Shown: positions 6,378-15,238 of the stretch, piece by piece | How the letters are laid out: every line of letters starts with the position of its first letter | Numbering within the stretch: the stretch's first letter is position 1 | NCBI RefSeq assembly: GCF_002954775.1 | Contig: NZ_PJME01000007.1 | Span: 62,001-126,000 of the forward strand | From: Streptomyces geranii | GTDB lineage: Bacteria > Actinomycetota > Actinomycetes > Streptomycetales > Streptomycetaceae | DNA length: 64,000 bases | Reading direction: 5' to 3' | Translations under genes and position numbers: made by a program | The notes under the pieces: model-generated | Seen by the model: the letters and a program-made list of their open reading frames with translations, nothing else | What the model was told of the DNA's origin: nothing | Database searches by the model: none

Positions 6378-9203
6378 TTACTTGGTGTGGCGTCCCGCCG
6401 CCAGCCTGACGATGTCCACCCGGGACCGGATACCCAGCTTCCGGTACACCCTGGTGAGCGTCGCCTCGACCGTCTTGACGCTGATGAAGAGGCGTCCGGC
6501 GATCTCGCGGTTGGTCGCACCCTCCATCACCAGCGCCGCGACCTGGCGTTCCATCGCGGCGAGCCCGTCGAGCGCGGCGACGGCCTGCGGTTGCTGCACA
6601 AGGGGCTGCGGCGCGGGATTCGGTACGGTCGCCGCGTCCACCCGGCGCAGCCAGGGCAGCGCGCGGGAGCGTCTGAACAGCCGTGCGGCCTCGTCGTACG
6701 ACGTCGGGGTCGGGGTCGGCCCCGGGGGGCCGGTGCGCAGTTCGGCCAGCGCGAGGGCGGCGCGGGCCTCCTCAAGTCCATAGCCCAGCTTGGCCAGTCG
6801 GTCCTGCGCGGACGTCAACTGGGCGAGTGCCGCGTCGAGTTCGCCGCGTGCGGCGCGTACCTGCGCCTCCGCCCGGTCGAGCACCGCGAGCACGCTCTCG
6901 CGCCCCAGCCGCAGCGCGTGGGCCCGCGACACGTCGATGACCTCCTGTGCCTCGTCGGTCTCGCCGACGCCCACGAGAGCCTCCGCGAGGTCGCCCTGCC
7001 AGCGCCCGCGCGCCGGGTCGTCGACACCGAGGTCGTGCTCCAACTCCCGTGCCCTGCGCAGCGACTGCACCGCGCCCGGCGCGTCCCCGGCCACCAGCCT
7101 GGCGTACCCGAGGGCCGCCTGGGCCCGGGACAGATACATCAGGTCGCCGTTCTCCTCGGCGTGCTTGACCGCCTCCCGGGCCAGCTCCAGCGCCCGGTCC
7201 ACATCGCCGCCGGAGGCCTCGGCCAGCGCGGCCAGCATCGCGGAGGCGACCTCCCCGATACCGGTGTCGCGGGCCAGCCGCAGGCTCTCCCGGGCCAGGT
7301 CGAGCGCGCGCCCGCAGTGCCCGCAGCGCAGTTCGGTCTCGGCGAGGCCGCGCAGGAAGTGGACCTCGCTCTCGACCGAGCCGCGCCGGCGCACCTCGCG
7401 CAGCAGGGTGGTGATGGTGGCCCGTGCCTCGGGCAACTGGTCGCTCATGATCAGCCAGCGGAACCTGGCCGAGCCGATGCCGTTGTGATGGACCGTCACC
7501 TGCGGGTCCTGGGGCTCCCGCAGCGCCCTCTTGATGGTCGCGGGCGCGTCCTCGTGGCCCATCAGGGTCTCGGTGTGGGCCTGGAAGGAGAGTGCCATCA
7601 GCTCCGTGTGCCGGTCGTCGCCGCGCGCCGCCAGCACCGCGGCCCGCGCCGCCTCCTCCCGGCTCTCGGCGAAGTCGCCCTCGACGAGCAGGGCCCGCCA
7701 GCCCAGTTGGTAGTGGACCAGGGCGAGGAGGCGCGGGTCGTCGCCCGCGTCGGCGAGCGCCTGCGGGAAGACGGAGTCGACCTCGGTCATGGCGTGACCG
7801 GCGGTGTCGATCACGATCATCCAGGCCCGCACCCGCTCGTCGGGCACCGAGGTCAGGGCGAGCACCTGGCGGGCGATGTCCCGCGCCAGGTCCAGGTCAC
7901 CGGAGGTGATCGCGTCCTCGGCGGCCCGCAGCCGGTACTCGTCCGGGCTCGGCACGCTGTCGGCCGGGGTGTGCCGGACGGCGAGCAGCCCGAGCGCGGA
8001 CGCCACCGAGGGCGCCCCCCGGTCCCGGGCCAGCGCGGCGGCCTCGGCGAGCCGCGCGGCCACGTCCGGATCGGTGCCGTCGGTGGCCAGCGCGAGGTGC
8101 CGGGCCCGCTCGATGGGGTCGGAGGCGGCCGTGGACAGCGCGGCGTGCGCGGCCCGGCGCTCCTGGGCGCTCGCCTCCGCGTACAGCGCGGCCGAGACGA
8201 GCGGATGCGCGAAGCGTACGGCCGGACCCTCGGGCTCGGTCGCCAGCAGCCCGAGGGCGGCGGCCTGGGCGGTCTCCGCCTCGGCGTTCTCCCGGCCCGC
8301 CTCGTGCAGCAGGGCCAGGGTGGGACGGGCGCCGGCGCTCACCACGAGGAGGGTGCGGCGGGCGTCGTCGGACAGCATCTCCAGCCGGCTGAGCACCAGG
8401 GCGCGCAGCGAGGTCGGCACCGGCAGCGGCTCGCCCGGACGCGGGGGAGTGGGGCTCTCGGCGAGGGCCCGGCCCAGTTCGAGGGCGTACAGCGGGTTGC
8501 CCGCGCTGGTGCGGTGGATCTCGCGGACGGTCGAGCGCGGGAGGCCGCCGTAGCCGCGGTGTTCGAGCAGTTCGGCCACCTGGGAGTGGGTCAGGGGGTT
8601 CACCCGGACCGCGAGGGTGTCCGGTGTGGACGCGCGTAGATAGCGGTCGTACTCCTGGCCGTCCGACCGGCCCGCGAACACCATCCGGACGGGGTCGTCG
8701 CCGAGCCGGCGGGCGGCGAAACCGAGCAGTTCGGTGCTCGCGGTGTCCAGCCACTGGAGGTCGTCGGCGACGACGAGCACGGGTCCCTTGGCGGCCAGCG
8801 CGCGCAGCGCGGACAGCACGGCGAGCCGCAGCGCGAGGCCGTCGCGCTGGAGCGTGGACTCGCCACGGCCGGTGAGCGCCGACTCCAGGGCGACACGCTG
8901 GGCGACGGGCAGCTGGGCCGACACCTCGTCCAGAGCGAGACCGAGAAGATCGGCGAGCGCGAGGAAGGGGAGATGGGATTCGGACTCCGTGGCCGAGCAA
9001 CGCAACACGGTCCGTGCCGATTCGCCGTATTCCGCGGCCAATGTCCGCAGGACGGTGGACTTTCCTATTCCGGCGGGTCCGTGCAACAGCACGCTGCCGC
9101 CGCGCGAAAGCTGCTCGCGGGCCCCTATGAGTGCTTCGTCCCGGCCTATGAGCAGGTCAGAGCGGCATCGGCCAGACTCCTGGAAGTCCCGTCGCACGGT
9201 CAC
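6378..9203 (-). CDS. Large ATP-binding LuxR-family transcriptional regulator (LAL)
   Basis: Protein of 941 residues, the usual LAL size. The N-terminal AAA/STAND ATPase has Walker A LHGPAGIGKSTVLRTL (about residues 40-55) and Walker B VLVVADDLQWLD. A long TPR-like helical middle follows (HYQLGWRALLVEGDF, LAALAEASGGDVDRALELA). The C-terminal LuxR helix-turn-helix is MEGATNREIAGRLFISVKTVEATLTRVYRKLG. The GTG at 9203 is chosen because AGGAGGGG sits six bases upstream; an in-frame start at 9233 lacks this. LALs respond to small ligands and control pathway operons. This one may control the protease downstream or act elsewhere; nothing in the sequence decides. Confidence 0.9.
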   Translation of the reverse strand: MTVRRDFQESGRCRSDLLIGRDEALIGAREQLSRGGSVLLHGPAGIGKSTVLRTLAAEYGESARTVLRCSATESESHLPFLALADLLGLALDEVSAQLPVAQRVALESALTGRGESTLQRDGLALRLAVLSALRALAAKGPVLVVADDLQWLDTASTELLGFAARRLGDDPVRMVFAGRSDGQEYDRYLRASTPDTLAVRVNPLTHSQVAELLEHRGYGGLPRSTVREIHRTSAGNPLYALELGRALAESPTPPRPGEPLPVPTSLRALVLSRLEMLSDDARRTLLVVSAGARPTLALLHEAGRENAEAETAQAAALGLLATEPEGPAVRFAHPLVSAALYAEASAQERRAAHAALSTAASDPIERARHLALATDGTDPDVAARLAEAAALARDRGAPSVASALGLLAVRHTPADSVPSPDEYRLRAAEDAITSGDLDLARDIARQVLALTSVPDERVRAWMIVIDTAGHAMTEVDSVFPQALADAGDDPRLLALVHYQLGWRALLVEGDFAESREEAARAAVLAARGDDRHTELMALSFQAHTETLMGHEDAPATIKRALREPQDPQVTVHHNGIGSARFRWLIMSDQLPEARATITTLLREVRRRGSVESEVHFLRGLAETELRCGHCGRALDLARESLRLARDTGIGEVASAMLAALAEASGGDVDRALELAREAVKHAEENGDLMYLSRAQAALGYARLVAGDAPGAVQSLRRARELEHDLGVDDPARGRWQGDLAEALVGVGETDEAQEVIDVSRAHALRLGRESVLAVLDRAEAQVRAARGELDAALAQLTSAQDRLAKLGYGLEEARAALALAELRTGPPGPTPTPTSYDEAARLFRRSRALPWLRRVDAATVPNPAPQPLVQQPQAVAALDGLAAMERQVAALVMEGATNREIAGRLFISVKTVEATLTRVYRKLGIRSRVDIVRLAAGRHTK

Positions 9204-9378
9204 CGCTCCCCTCCTGTGTCGTGTGGGCCCCAATATTAGGCAACAGATCTTTGAATTTCGGACCCGAGGCCGGGTGAGCCGAATAACAGGACGGTAGCGG
9301 CATGGGGAAATTCAAGTCACTTGTGAATGAATACACCGTATGCGCGTACGGAGCGTGACGATCGGCGACGGCCGATTC

Positions 9379-10230
9379 TCAGGGCAGCAGCCCCGCCCGT
9401 CGCGCCGCGACGACCGCCTCCCCGCGTGAATGCGCGCCCAGCCGGCGCATCGCCGAGCGCAGATACCCCTTCACCGTCTCCGGGCGCAGCCCCAGCCGCT
9501 CCGCGGTGACCGCGTTGCTCGCCCCCGACGCCACGCACGCCAGGACGTCCAGTTCGCGGGGCGCGAGCCCGGCCCCGCCCGGCGGCGGTCCCGGGGCCAG
9601 CAGACCGCACGCGTCGAGCAGCGCGCCCCGCAGCTCCGGGTCGGCGATCCGCGGGGCCAGCGCGCGCAGCGCCGCGTGCGCCTCCCGCACCTGCTCCCAC
9701 GCCCCGCCGCCGCCCGGCTCCGGAACCCCGGCTTCCACCGGCCGGGCCGCCACCAGCAGCTCCCGTGCCTGCTCCTGCACCCGGTCGCGTACGGCGAGCG
9801 CCTGCTCCACGTCCCGGGCCGCCTCCACGGCCGCGCCGATCAGGCGGTCACCGAGCGGCTGTGCGGTGCGCAGGGCCCCGTACAGGACGCCGCGCACCCG
9901 GCGGCGTACGACGACCGGGACCGCCACCACCGAGCGCAGGCCCTCGGCGGCGACCGGGATGTCGTACTCGTGGCTGATCTGCCGCGACACGGAGTAGTCG
10001 GTGACCACGCAGGGACGGGCCAGGGCGACCGCCTTGCCGCCCAGACCGTTGCCCGAGGTCACCGCGAGTGAGCGCAGCGCCTGGGTGGAGGTGCCGTTCA
10101 GTTCGCTGATGCGCACATGCCGGCGCCCGGATTCCACCAGCCCGCCGAAGGCGACCGGCAGCCCGGTCGCCCGCCGCAGCCGGGCCAGCGCCCCGCGTAC
10201 CTCGGCCGCCTCGGCCGTGTCTGCTGCCAC
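9379..10230 (-). CDS. GAF-domain LuxR-type transcriptional regulator
   Basis: Regulator of 283 residues. A GAF-like sensor fold spans about residues 15-165 (LPVAFGGLVESG, GNGLGGKAVALARPCVVTDY, SVVAVPVVVRRRVRGVLYGAL). It is followed by a helical linker and a C-terminal LuxR helix-turn-helix (LAPRELDVLACVASGASN, AERLGLRPETVKGYLRSAMRRLG). GAF-LuxR proteins of this layout often sit beside acyl-CoA synthetase or degradation genes, and here it is divergent from two such genes, 158 bases away, so it is the likely local regulator. The GTG at 10230 is favoured (GAAGGGG seven bases upstream) over the ATG at 10302. The ligand is unknown. Confidence 0.85.
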   Translation of the reverse strand: MAADTAEAAEVRGALARLRRATGLPVAFGGLVESGRRHVRISELNGTSTQALRSLAVTSGNGLGGKAVALARPCVVTDYSVSRQISHEYDIPVAAEGLRSVVAVPVVVRRRVRGVLYGALRTAQPLGDRLIGAAVEAARDVEQALAVRDRVQEQARELLVAARPVEAGVPEPGGGGAWEQVREAHAALRALAPRIADPELRGALLDACGLLAPGPPPGGAGLAPRELDVLACVASGASNAVTAERLGLRPETVKGYLRSAMRRLGAHSRGEAVVAARRAGLLP

Positions 10231-10300
10231 GTCATCGCCCCTTCGTCGCGGCCCGTTCGTGGTGTTTTCGCAAGTCGTTGCCCGGTCGTACGTGGCACTC

Positions 10301-10316
10301 ACCCCCGTTCGGGGGT
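10301..10316. promoter_or_regulatory. ACCCCCG-tt-CGGGGGT palindrome in the divergent promoter
   Basis: A perfect 7-bp-arm palindrome lies between the GAF-LuxR gene and the acyl-CoA synthetase operon. The flanks extend the symmetry imperfectly (ctc...gtgag). It is a candidate operator for the divergent regulator. Confidence 0.4.
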
Positions 10317-10388
10317 AGTGAGACCTGCGTCACGGATTACACGATGTCAGAGTGTCGCCCGGCAATGGTCCGGGACCGAGGAGGAGTG

Positions 10389-12059
10389 ATGACGACGGTG
10401 ACCGAGCACTTCCGCGAGGCGCGGGACTTCCTGCTGGCCCACCGGGAGGACTACGCCACCGCGTACGAGGGTTTCCGCTGGCCCCGCCCCGAGCGGTTCA
10501 ACTGGGCCCTGGACTGGTTCGACGTCATCGCGGACGGGAACGACCGCACCGCCCTGCACATCGTCGAGGAGGACGGCGCCGAGGCGAGGCTGTCCTTCGC
10601 CGAACTGTCCGCCCGCTCGAACCGGATCGCCAACTGGCTGAGCGGGCGCGGGGTCCGCCGCGAGGACCGGCTCCTCGTGATGCTCGGCAACCAGACCGAG
10701 CTGTGGGAGACCGCCCTCGCCGCGATGAAGATCGGCGCCGTCGTCATCCCGGCCACCCCGCTCCTCGGCCCCGCCGACCTCCGTGACCGTGTCGAGCGCG
10801 GCCGGGTCGCCCATGTCCTGGTCCGCGCCGAGGACACCGGCAAGTTCGACGAGGTGCCCGGCGGCTACACCCGGATCGCGGTGGGCGGCGCACCCGAGGG
10901 CTGGCAGCCGTACGAGGACGCCTACGACGCCCCCGCCGGGTTCACGCCGGACGGGCCCACCCACTGCGACGACCCCCTGATGCTCTACTTCACCTCGGGC
11001 ACGACCGCCCGTCCCAAACTCGTCGAGCACACCCACGCGTCGTACCCCGTAGGGCACTTGGCGACGATGTACTGGATCGGCCTCAAGCCCGGCGACGTGC
11101 ATCTGAACATCTCCTCGCCCGGCTGGGCCAAGCACGCCTGGTCCAACCTCTTCGCGCCCTGGAGCGCCGAGGCGACCGTCTTCATCCACAACTACACGCG
11201 TTTCGACGCGACTCGGCTGATGGCGGAGATGGACCGCGCGGGCGTCACCTCCTTCTGCGCCCCGCCGACCGTCTGGCGCATGCTCATCCAGGCCGACCTG
11301 ACCCAGCTGCGCACCCCGCCGCGCGAGGCGGTGGCCGCCGGGGAGCCGCTCAACCCCGAGGTCATCGAACAGGTGCGCCGCTCCTGGGGCGTCACGATCC
11401 GGGACGGCTTCGGCCAGACCGAGACCGCCGTCCAGGTCTCCAACAGCCCTGGCCAGCCCCTCAAGACGGGCTCGATGGGCCGTCCGAGCCCCGGCTACAA
11501 GGTGGTCCTCCTGGACCCGGTCTCGGGTGAACCGGGCGCGGACGAGGGCGAGATCGCGCTCGACCTCGCCACCCGCCCGGTCGGCGTGATGACCGGCTAC
11601 CACGGCGACGCCGACCTCACGGCGGAGGCGATGGCAGGCGGCTTCTACCGCACCGGGGACATCGGTTCGCGCGACGCGGACGGCTACATCACGTACGTCG
11701 GCCGCACCGACGACGTCTTCAAGGCCTCCGACTACAAGATCTCGCCGTTCGAGCTGGAGAGCGCGTTGCTGGAGCACGAGGCGGTGGCGGAGGCGGCGGT
11801 GGTCCCCGCGCCGGACGAACTGCGCCTGGCCGTACCGAAGGCGTACGTCGTGCTCGCGGCGGGCTGGGAACCGGGCCCGGACACGGCGAAGGTCCTGTTC
11901 GAGCACAGCAGGGAGGTGCTCGCCCCCTACAAGCGCCTGCGCCGACTGGAGTTCGCCGATCTGCCCAAGACGGTCTCCGGCAAGATCCGCCGGATCGAAC
12001 TGCGCGAGGCGACTGCGGCGGGCTCGGCGGACGAGTACCGCGAGGAGGACTTCCGATGA
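10389..12059 (+). CDS. Acyl-CoA synthetase (AMP-binding, medium-chain/acetyl-type)
   Basis: ANL-superfamily enzyme of 556 residues that adenylates a carboxylate and transfers it to CoA. The AMP-binding P-loop is [17 protein letters not shown], the adenine motif is GFGQTE, the hinge is [18 protein letters not shown], and the C-terminal catalytic lysine lies in KTVSGKIRR. The architecture (N-terminal linker with W/F-rich [10 protein letters not shown]) is that of acetyl/medium-chain acyl-CoA synthetases. The start has GAGGAG just upstream. It overlaps the next synthetase by four bases (ATGA), so the pair is translationally coupled. The substrate is unknown; the paired GAF-LuxR regulator suggests degradation of an exogenous acid. 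Confidence 0.9.
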   Translation: MTTVTEHFREARDFLLAHREDYATAYEGFRWPRPERFNWALDWFDVIADGNDRTALHIVEEDGAEARLSFAELSARSNRIANWLSGRGVRREDRLLVMLGNQTELWETALAAMKIGAVVIPATPLLGPADLRDRVERGRVAHVLVRAEDTGKFDEVPGGYTRIAVGGAPEGWQPYEDAYDAPAGFTPDGPTHCDDPLMLYFTSGTTARPKLVEHTHASYPVGHLATMYWIGLKPGDVHLNISSPGWAKHAWSNLFAPWSAEATVFIHNYTRFDATRLMAEMDRAGVTSFCAPPTVWRMLIQADLTQLRTPPREAVAAGEPLNPEVIEQVRRSWGVTIRDGFGQTETAVQVSNSPGQPLKTGSMGRPSPGYKVVLLDPVSGEPGADEGEIALDLATRPVGVMTGYHGDADLTAEAMAGGFYRTGDIGSRDADGYITYVGRTDDVFKASDYKISPFELESALLEHEAVAEAAVVPAPDELRLAVPKAYVVLAAGWEPGPDTAKVLFEHSREVLAPYKRLRRLEFADLPKTVSGKIRRIELREATAAGSADEYREEDFR

Positions 12060-13672
12060 CTCTCCCGCTGACGCCTCCGATGGCTTCGTACACCCACGGG
12101 ACCGGTGACACCCCGCTGTTGGGGGACACGATCGGCGCCAACCTGGACCGGGCGGTGGCCGAGTGGCCGGACCGCGAGGTGCTGGTCGACGTGCCGTCCG
12201 GGCGGCGCTGGACGTACGCCCAGTTCGCCGCGGATGTCGACGAGTTGGCGTACGCGCTGATCGCGAGCGGTATCGCCGAGGGCGACCGCGTCGGCATCTG
12301 GGCGGTCAACTGCCCCGAGTGGGTGCTGGTCCAGTACGCCACCGCGCGGATCGGCGCGGTCATGGTGAACATCAACCCGGCGTACCGCACCCACGAGGTC
12401 GAGTACGTCCTCAACCAGGCCGGGATCTCGCTGCTGTTCGCGTCCCTCAGCCACAAGGCGAGCGACTACCGGGCGATGGTCGAGCAAGTGCGGGGCGGCT
12501 GCCCGCAGTTGCGGGAGACGGTGTTCATCGGGGACCCGGGCTGGGAGGCGCTGATCGCACGCGGGACGCCGGTGGCGTTTCCGGAGCTGTCCTGCGACGA
12601 CCCGATCAACATCCAGTACACCTCGGGCACGACGGGCTTCCCGAAGGGGGCCACGCTCTCCCACCACAACATCCTCAACAACGGTTATTTCGTAGGGGAG
12701 TCGATCGCCTACACGGAGCAGGACAGGGTGTGCGTGCCGGTGCCCTTCTACCACTGCTTCGGCATGGTGATGGGCAACCTGGCGGCCACCTCGCACGGCG
12801 CGTGCATCGTGATTCCGGCGCCGAGCTTCGAACCGGCGGCGACCCTGCGGGCGGTCGCGCAGGAGCGGTGCACATCGCTGTACGGCGTACCGACCATGTT
12901 CATCGCGGAGTTGGCCCTCCCCGACTTCGCGACGTACGACCTGTCGTCCCTCCGTACGGGCATCATGGCGGGCTCGCCCTGTCCGGTCGAGGTGATGAAG
13001 CGGGTCGTCGCCGAGATGCACATGGCCGAGGTGTCCATCGCCTACGGCATGACGGAGACCTCCCCGGTCTCCCTCCAGACCCGCCGAGACGACGACCTGG
13101 AACACCGCACCGGCACGGTCGGCCGGGTCCTCCCGCACATCGAGGTGAAGGTGGTGGACCCGGCGACCGGGGTCACCCGACCCCGGGGCGACGCGGGGGA
13201 GTTGTGCACCCGCGGCTACAGCGTGATGCTCGGCTACTGGCAACAGCCCGAGAAGACCGCCGAGTCGGTCGACGCGGGCCGCTGGATGCACACGGGTGAC
13301 CTCGCGGTGATGCGCGAGGACGGGTACGTCGAGATCGTCGGCCGCATCAAGGACATGATCATCCGGGGCGGCGAGAACATCTACCCGCGCGAGATCGAGG
13401 AATTCCTGTACGCCCATCCGAAGATCGCAGACGTCCAGGTGGTCGGCGTGCCGCACGAGCGGTACGGCGAGGAGGTGCTCGCCTGTGTCATCCCTCGCGC
13501 GGACACGGAACCGCTCACGCTGGCCGAGCTACGGGCGTTCTGCGAGGGGCGGTTGGCCCACTACAAGATCCCGAGCAGGCTGCAGGTGCTGGACGCCTTT
13601 CCGATGACGGTGTCGGGGAAGGTACGGAAGGTGGAGCTGCGGGAGAGGTTCGCGGGGGAGGCGGGCGGGTGA
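12056..13672 (+). CDS. Acyl-CoA synthetase (FadD/AMP-binding family)
   Basis: Second ANL enzyme, 538 residues. The P-loop is [19 protein letters not shown], the adenine motif [10 protein letters not shown], the hinge [28 protein letters not shown], and the C-terminal lysine lies in [14 protein letters not shown]. The [16 protein letters not shown] block is typical of fatty-acyl-CoA synthetases of the FadD-like group. It is translationally coupled to the preceding synthetase and ends 10 bases before the convergent acetyltransferase. Two dissimilar ligases in one transcript suggest that two acids, or a main acid and its degradation product, are activated. Confidence 0.9.
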   Translation: MTLPLTPPMASYTHGTGDTPLLGDTIGANLDRAVAEWPDREVLVDVPSGRRWTYAQFAADVDELAYALIASGIAEGDRVGIWAVNCPEWVLVQYATARIGAVMVNINPAYRTHEVEYVLNQAGISLLFASLSHKASDYRAMVEQVRGGCPQLRETVFIGDPGWEALIARGTPVAFPELSCDDPINIQYTSGTTGFPKGATLSHHNILNNGYFVGESIAYTEQDRVCVPVPFYHCFGMVMGNLAATSHGACIVIPAPSFEPAATLRAVAQERCTSLYGVPTMFIAELALPDFATYDLSSLRTGIMAGSPCPVEVMKRVVAEMHMAEVSIAYGMTETSPVSLQTRRDDDLEHRTGTVGRVLPHIEVKVVDPATGVTRPRGDAGELCTRGYSVMLGYWQQPEKTAESVDAGRWMHTGDLAVMREDGYVEIVGRIKDMIIRGGENIYPREIEEFLYAHPKIADVQVVGVPHERYGEEVLACVIPRADTEPLTLAELRAFCEGRLAHYKIPSRLQVLDAFPMTVSGKVRKVELRERFAGEAGG

Positions 13673-13682
13673 GGTCCGCTGG

Positions 13683-14273
13683 TCATGGCCTGCGCATGCA
13701 GACGCGGGGCCAGCGGTCGAGACCGTGTGCTGCCTCGGCGGCGCGGATTTCTCTTAGGCTCGGGGTGAGTTCGGCGTCGGTGAGGGTGCGGAAGCCGAGG
13801 CGGGCGTAGTAGGGCGCGTTCCAGGGGACCTCGGTGAACGTGGTGAGGGTGAGGTGGGTCAGGCCCTCTGCGCGGGCCTGGTCGGCGGCGTGGGCGAGGA
13901 GGGCTTCGCCGATGCGGCGGTGCGCGAAGTCGGGGTGAACGGAGACCTGTTCGATGTGGAGGGCGCCGTCCACCGGTTCCGCGATGAGGTAGGCGACGGG
14001 GTGGTCCTGGTTGTCTGCGGCGACCCAGGCGTGGCCTGCTTGGCGGTAGTGCTCCAGGACTTCGAGGGTGGGAGGTTCGTCGTCCGCGATCTCTGCCATG
14101 TCCGGGGGTGCGGTGCGGGGTTGTGGGGTTGGTGCGGCGCCGTCGTCGTGGCTGGTCGCGCAGTTCCCCGCGCCCCTGAGGGGCGCGCTCAGGGTGCGGA
14201 AGGGGGCGCCTGCCGCGCGTTCGATCGTGCGGAGGGTCGGGAGTTCGGCGGGGGTGGCCGGGCGGATGCGCAT
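13683..14273 (-). CDS. GNAT N-acetyltransferase with a dispersed-repeat insertion in frame
   Basis: GCN5-related acetyltransferase, 196 residues. The acetyl-CoA-binding motif A is EQVSVHPDFAHRRIGEALLAHA, followed by LTLTTFTEVPWNAPYYARLGFR. The N-terminal beta1-alpha1 (MRIRPATPAELPTLRTIERAAGAPFR) is normal, but residues 27-58 are a proline/alanine-rich stretch that is not part of the fold. Its DNA (about 14100-14195) is a Streptomyces intergenic repeat. After it, MAEIADDEPPT resumes the fold. The insertion is a multiple of three and keeps the frame open. The protein may be functional with a loop near the substrate site, or impaired. The substrate is unknown. Confidence 0.85.
   Translation of the reverse strand: MRIRPATPAELPTLRTIERAAGAPFRTLSAPLRGAGNCATSHDDGAAPTPQPRTAPPDMAEIADDEPPTLEVLEHYRQAGHAWVAADNQDHPVAYLIAEPVDGALHIEQVSVHPDFAHRRIGEALLAHAADQARAEGLTHLTLTTFTEVPWNAPYYARLGFRTLTDAELTPSLREIRAAEAAHGLDRWPRVCMRRP
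14100..14195. repeat. Streptomyces dispersed palindromic repeat inside the GNAT gene
   Basis: About 96 bp of a repeat common between Streptomyces genes, recognised on the minus strand by GGGGCGCGGGGAACTGCGCG followed by ACCAGCCACGACG. It contains the hairpin gcgcccc-tga-ggggcgc at 14170-14186. A relative of the same family lies at 41881-41943. The limits are set by where the acetyltransferase fold is broken and are approximate. Confidence 0.7.
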
Positions 14274-14322
14274 CCGTCGAGTATCCGAAGGGGTCCGCCT
14301 CGGGGCACCCGGATTTCTGGGC

Positions 14323-15048
14323 TCAGACCCCGGTCGCGTCCAGGTCGTCCGCCGGGGTGTTGACCGGCTGGGGTGTGCCGGTGAGGTCCAGGACGAACAG
14401 GGGGATGCCCAGGTTCTCAGCGCCGACGCGGGCCTCGTCCTCGTAGCCGGCGAGGGAGAAGTAGACGCAGTCCGACGACTCCGTCATGGCCGTCAGCCAC
14501 AGGCACTCGATGTCGCGCAGTGAGGCCGGGCTCACCGTCGGGTCGACCTGGGCGAGGACTCCGCGGGCGGCGAGGCCGACGCCGGACGGGGGGCGCTGGT
14601 CGGCGCGGCGGATGTCCTGGTAGCCGAGCCAGCGCAGGTAGAGGGCGGCGGCGGTGACCGCGTCGCGTGCCGTGCGGATGGTGACGGGCTGGAAGGCGCG
14701 GCGGGGGCGGGCATCGGCGGGGTGGGGGCGAGGGGCGCGCAGGACGCCCGGGAGTTTCGCCGTGCCGCCGGAGGAGGGGGCGAGGGCGGAACCCGTCACC
14801 GGGATGCGCAGGACCGTGCCGCAGGGGCAGCCCAGTTCGGGGTGCGGCCACTGGTCGCCCCGGCCGCAGGCCGTGCAGCGCACGGTGACCCACTGCTCGT
14901 CCCAGACCCGGTGGGTGACCGCTGTCGCGTTCGCCCGCTCGTCGAGCGACGGCGTCACCGGCACCCCGCACGCGCAGGGATAGGACGGCGCCGCGTACAG
15001 ATGCTCGCGCAGGCAGGCCGGGCATCGCACGGGCATGCTCTCGGCCAT
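14323..15048 (-). CDS. Double zinc-ribbon protein with a degenerate Mrr-like restriction endonuclease fold
   Basis: Protein of 241 residues, function not recognised. The N-terminal third has two zinc ribbons: CPAC...YPCACG and CTACGRGDQWPHPELGCPCG. After a linker, residues 125-225 look like the Mrr-type PD-(D/E)xK fold: helix AVTAAALYLRWLGYQDIR, then GVGLAARGVLAQVD, then CVYFSLAGYEDEARVGAENLGIPLFVLDL. In active Mrr domains the first motif has Asp (GVDL) and the second a Lys (QxK); here they are Gly and Asp, so nuclease activity is unlikely and nucleic-acid binding is more plausible. ATG 15048 is chosen for its GGAG six to seven bases upstream. It is divergent from gcl. Confidence 0.6.
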   Translation of the reverse strand: MAESMPVRCPACLREHLYAAPSYPCACGVPVTPSLDERANATAVTHRVWDEQWVTVRCTACGRGDQWPHPELGCPCGTVLRIPVTGSALAPSSGGTAKLPGVLRAPRPHPADARPRRAFQPVTIRTARDAVTAAALYLRWLGYQDIRRADQRPPSGVGLAARGVLAQVDPTVSPASLRDIECLWLTAMTESSDCVYFSLAGYEDEARVGAENLGIPLFVLDLTGTPQPVNTPADDLDATGV

Positions 15049-15150
15049 TGCCCACTCCACTGTGTGATGTCGGGGTCAGAGCCCCATCGTGCTCCACGGA
15101 ACCCCCGCTTGTCCGTCTCTTGACGGCCTTTGCGGCCCCACTTACATTGT

Positions 15151-15165
15151 TTCCAGATAGTAGAA
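15151..15165. promoter_or_regulatory. AllR-type operator, gcl site 1
   Basis: TTCCAGATAGTAGAA (reverse strand TTCTACTATCTGGAA) fits the TTCY-N6-TGGAA motif found at all glyoxylate/allantoin promoters in this window. Its centre is 21 bp from site 2. Confidence 0.7.
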
Positions 15166-15171
15166 AGTAAA

Positions 15172-15186
15172 TTCCACAATACGGAA
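15172..15186. promoter_or_regulatory. AllR-type operator, gcl site 2
   Basis: TTCCACAATACGGAA is the exact reverse complement of the operator at 19919-19933 before hyi. With site 1 it forms a pair two helical turns apart, 53 bases upstream of the gcl start. Confidence 0.75.
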
Positions 15187-15238
15187 ACTCAAACTCTCCG
15201 CGGGGCGCGACGGGAGTGCGAATGCGAGGAGTCGCTCC

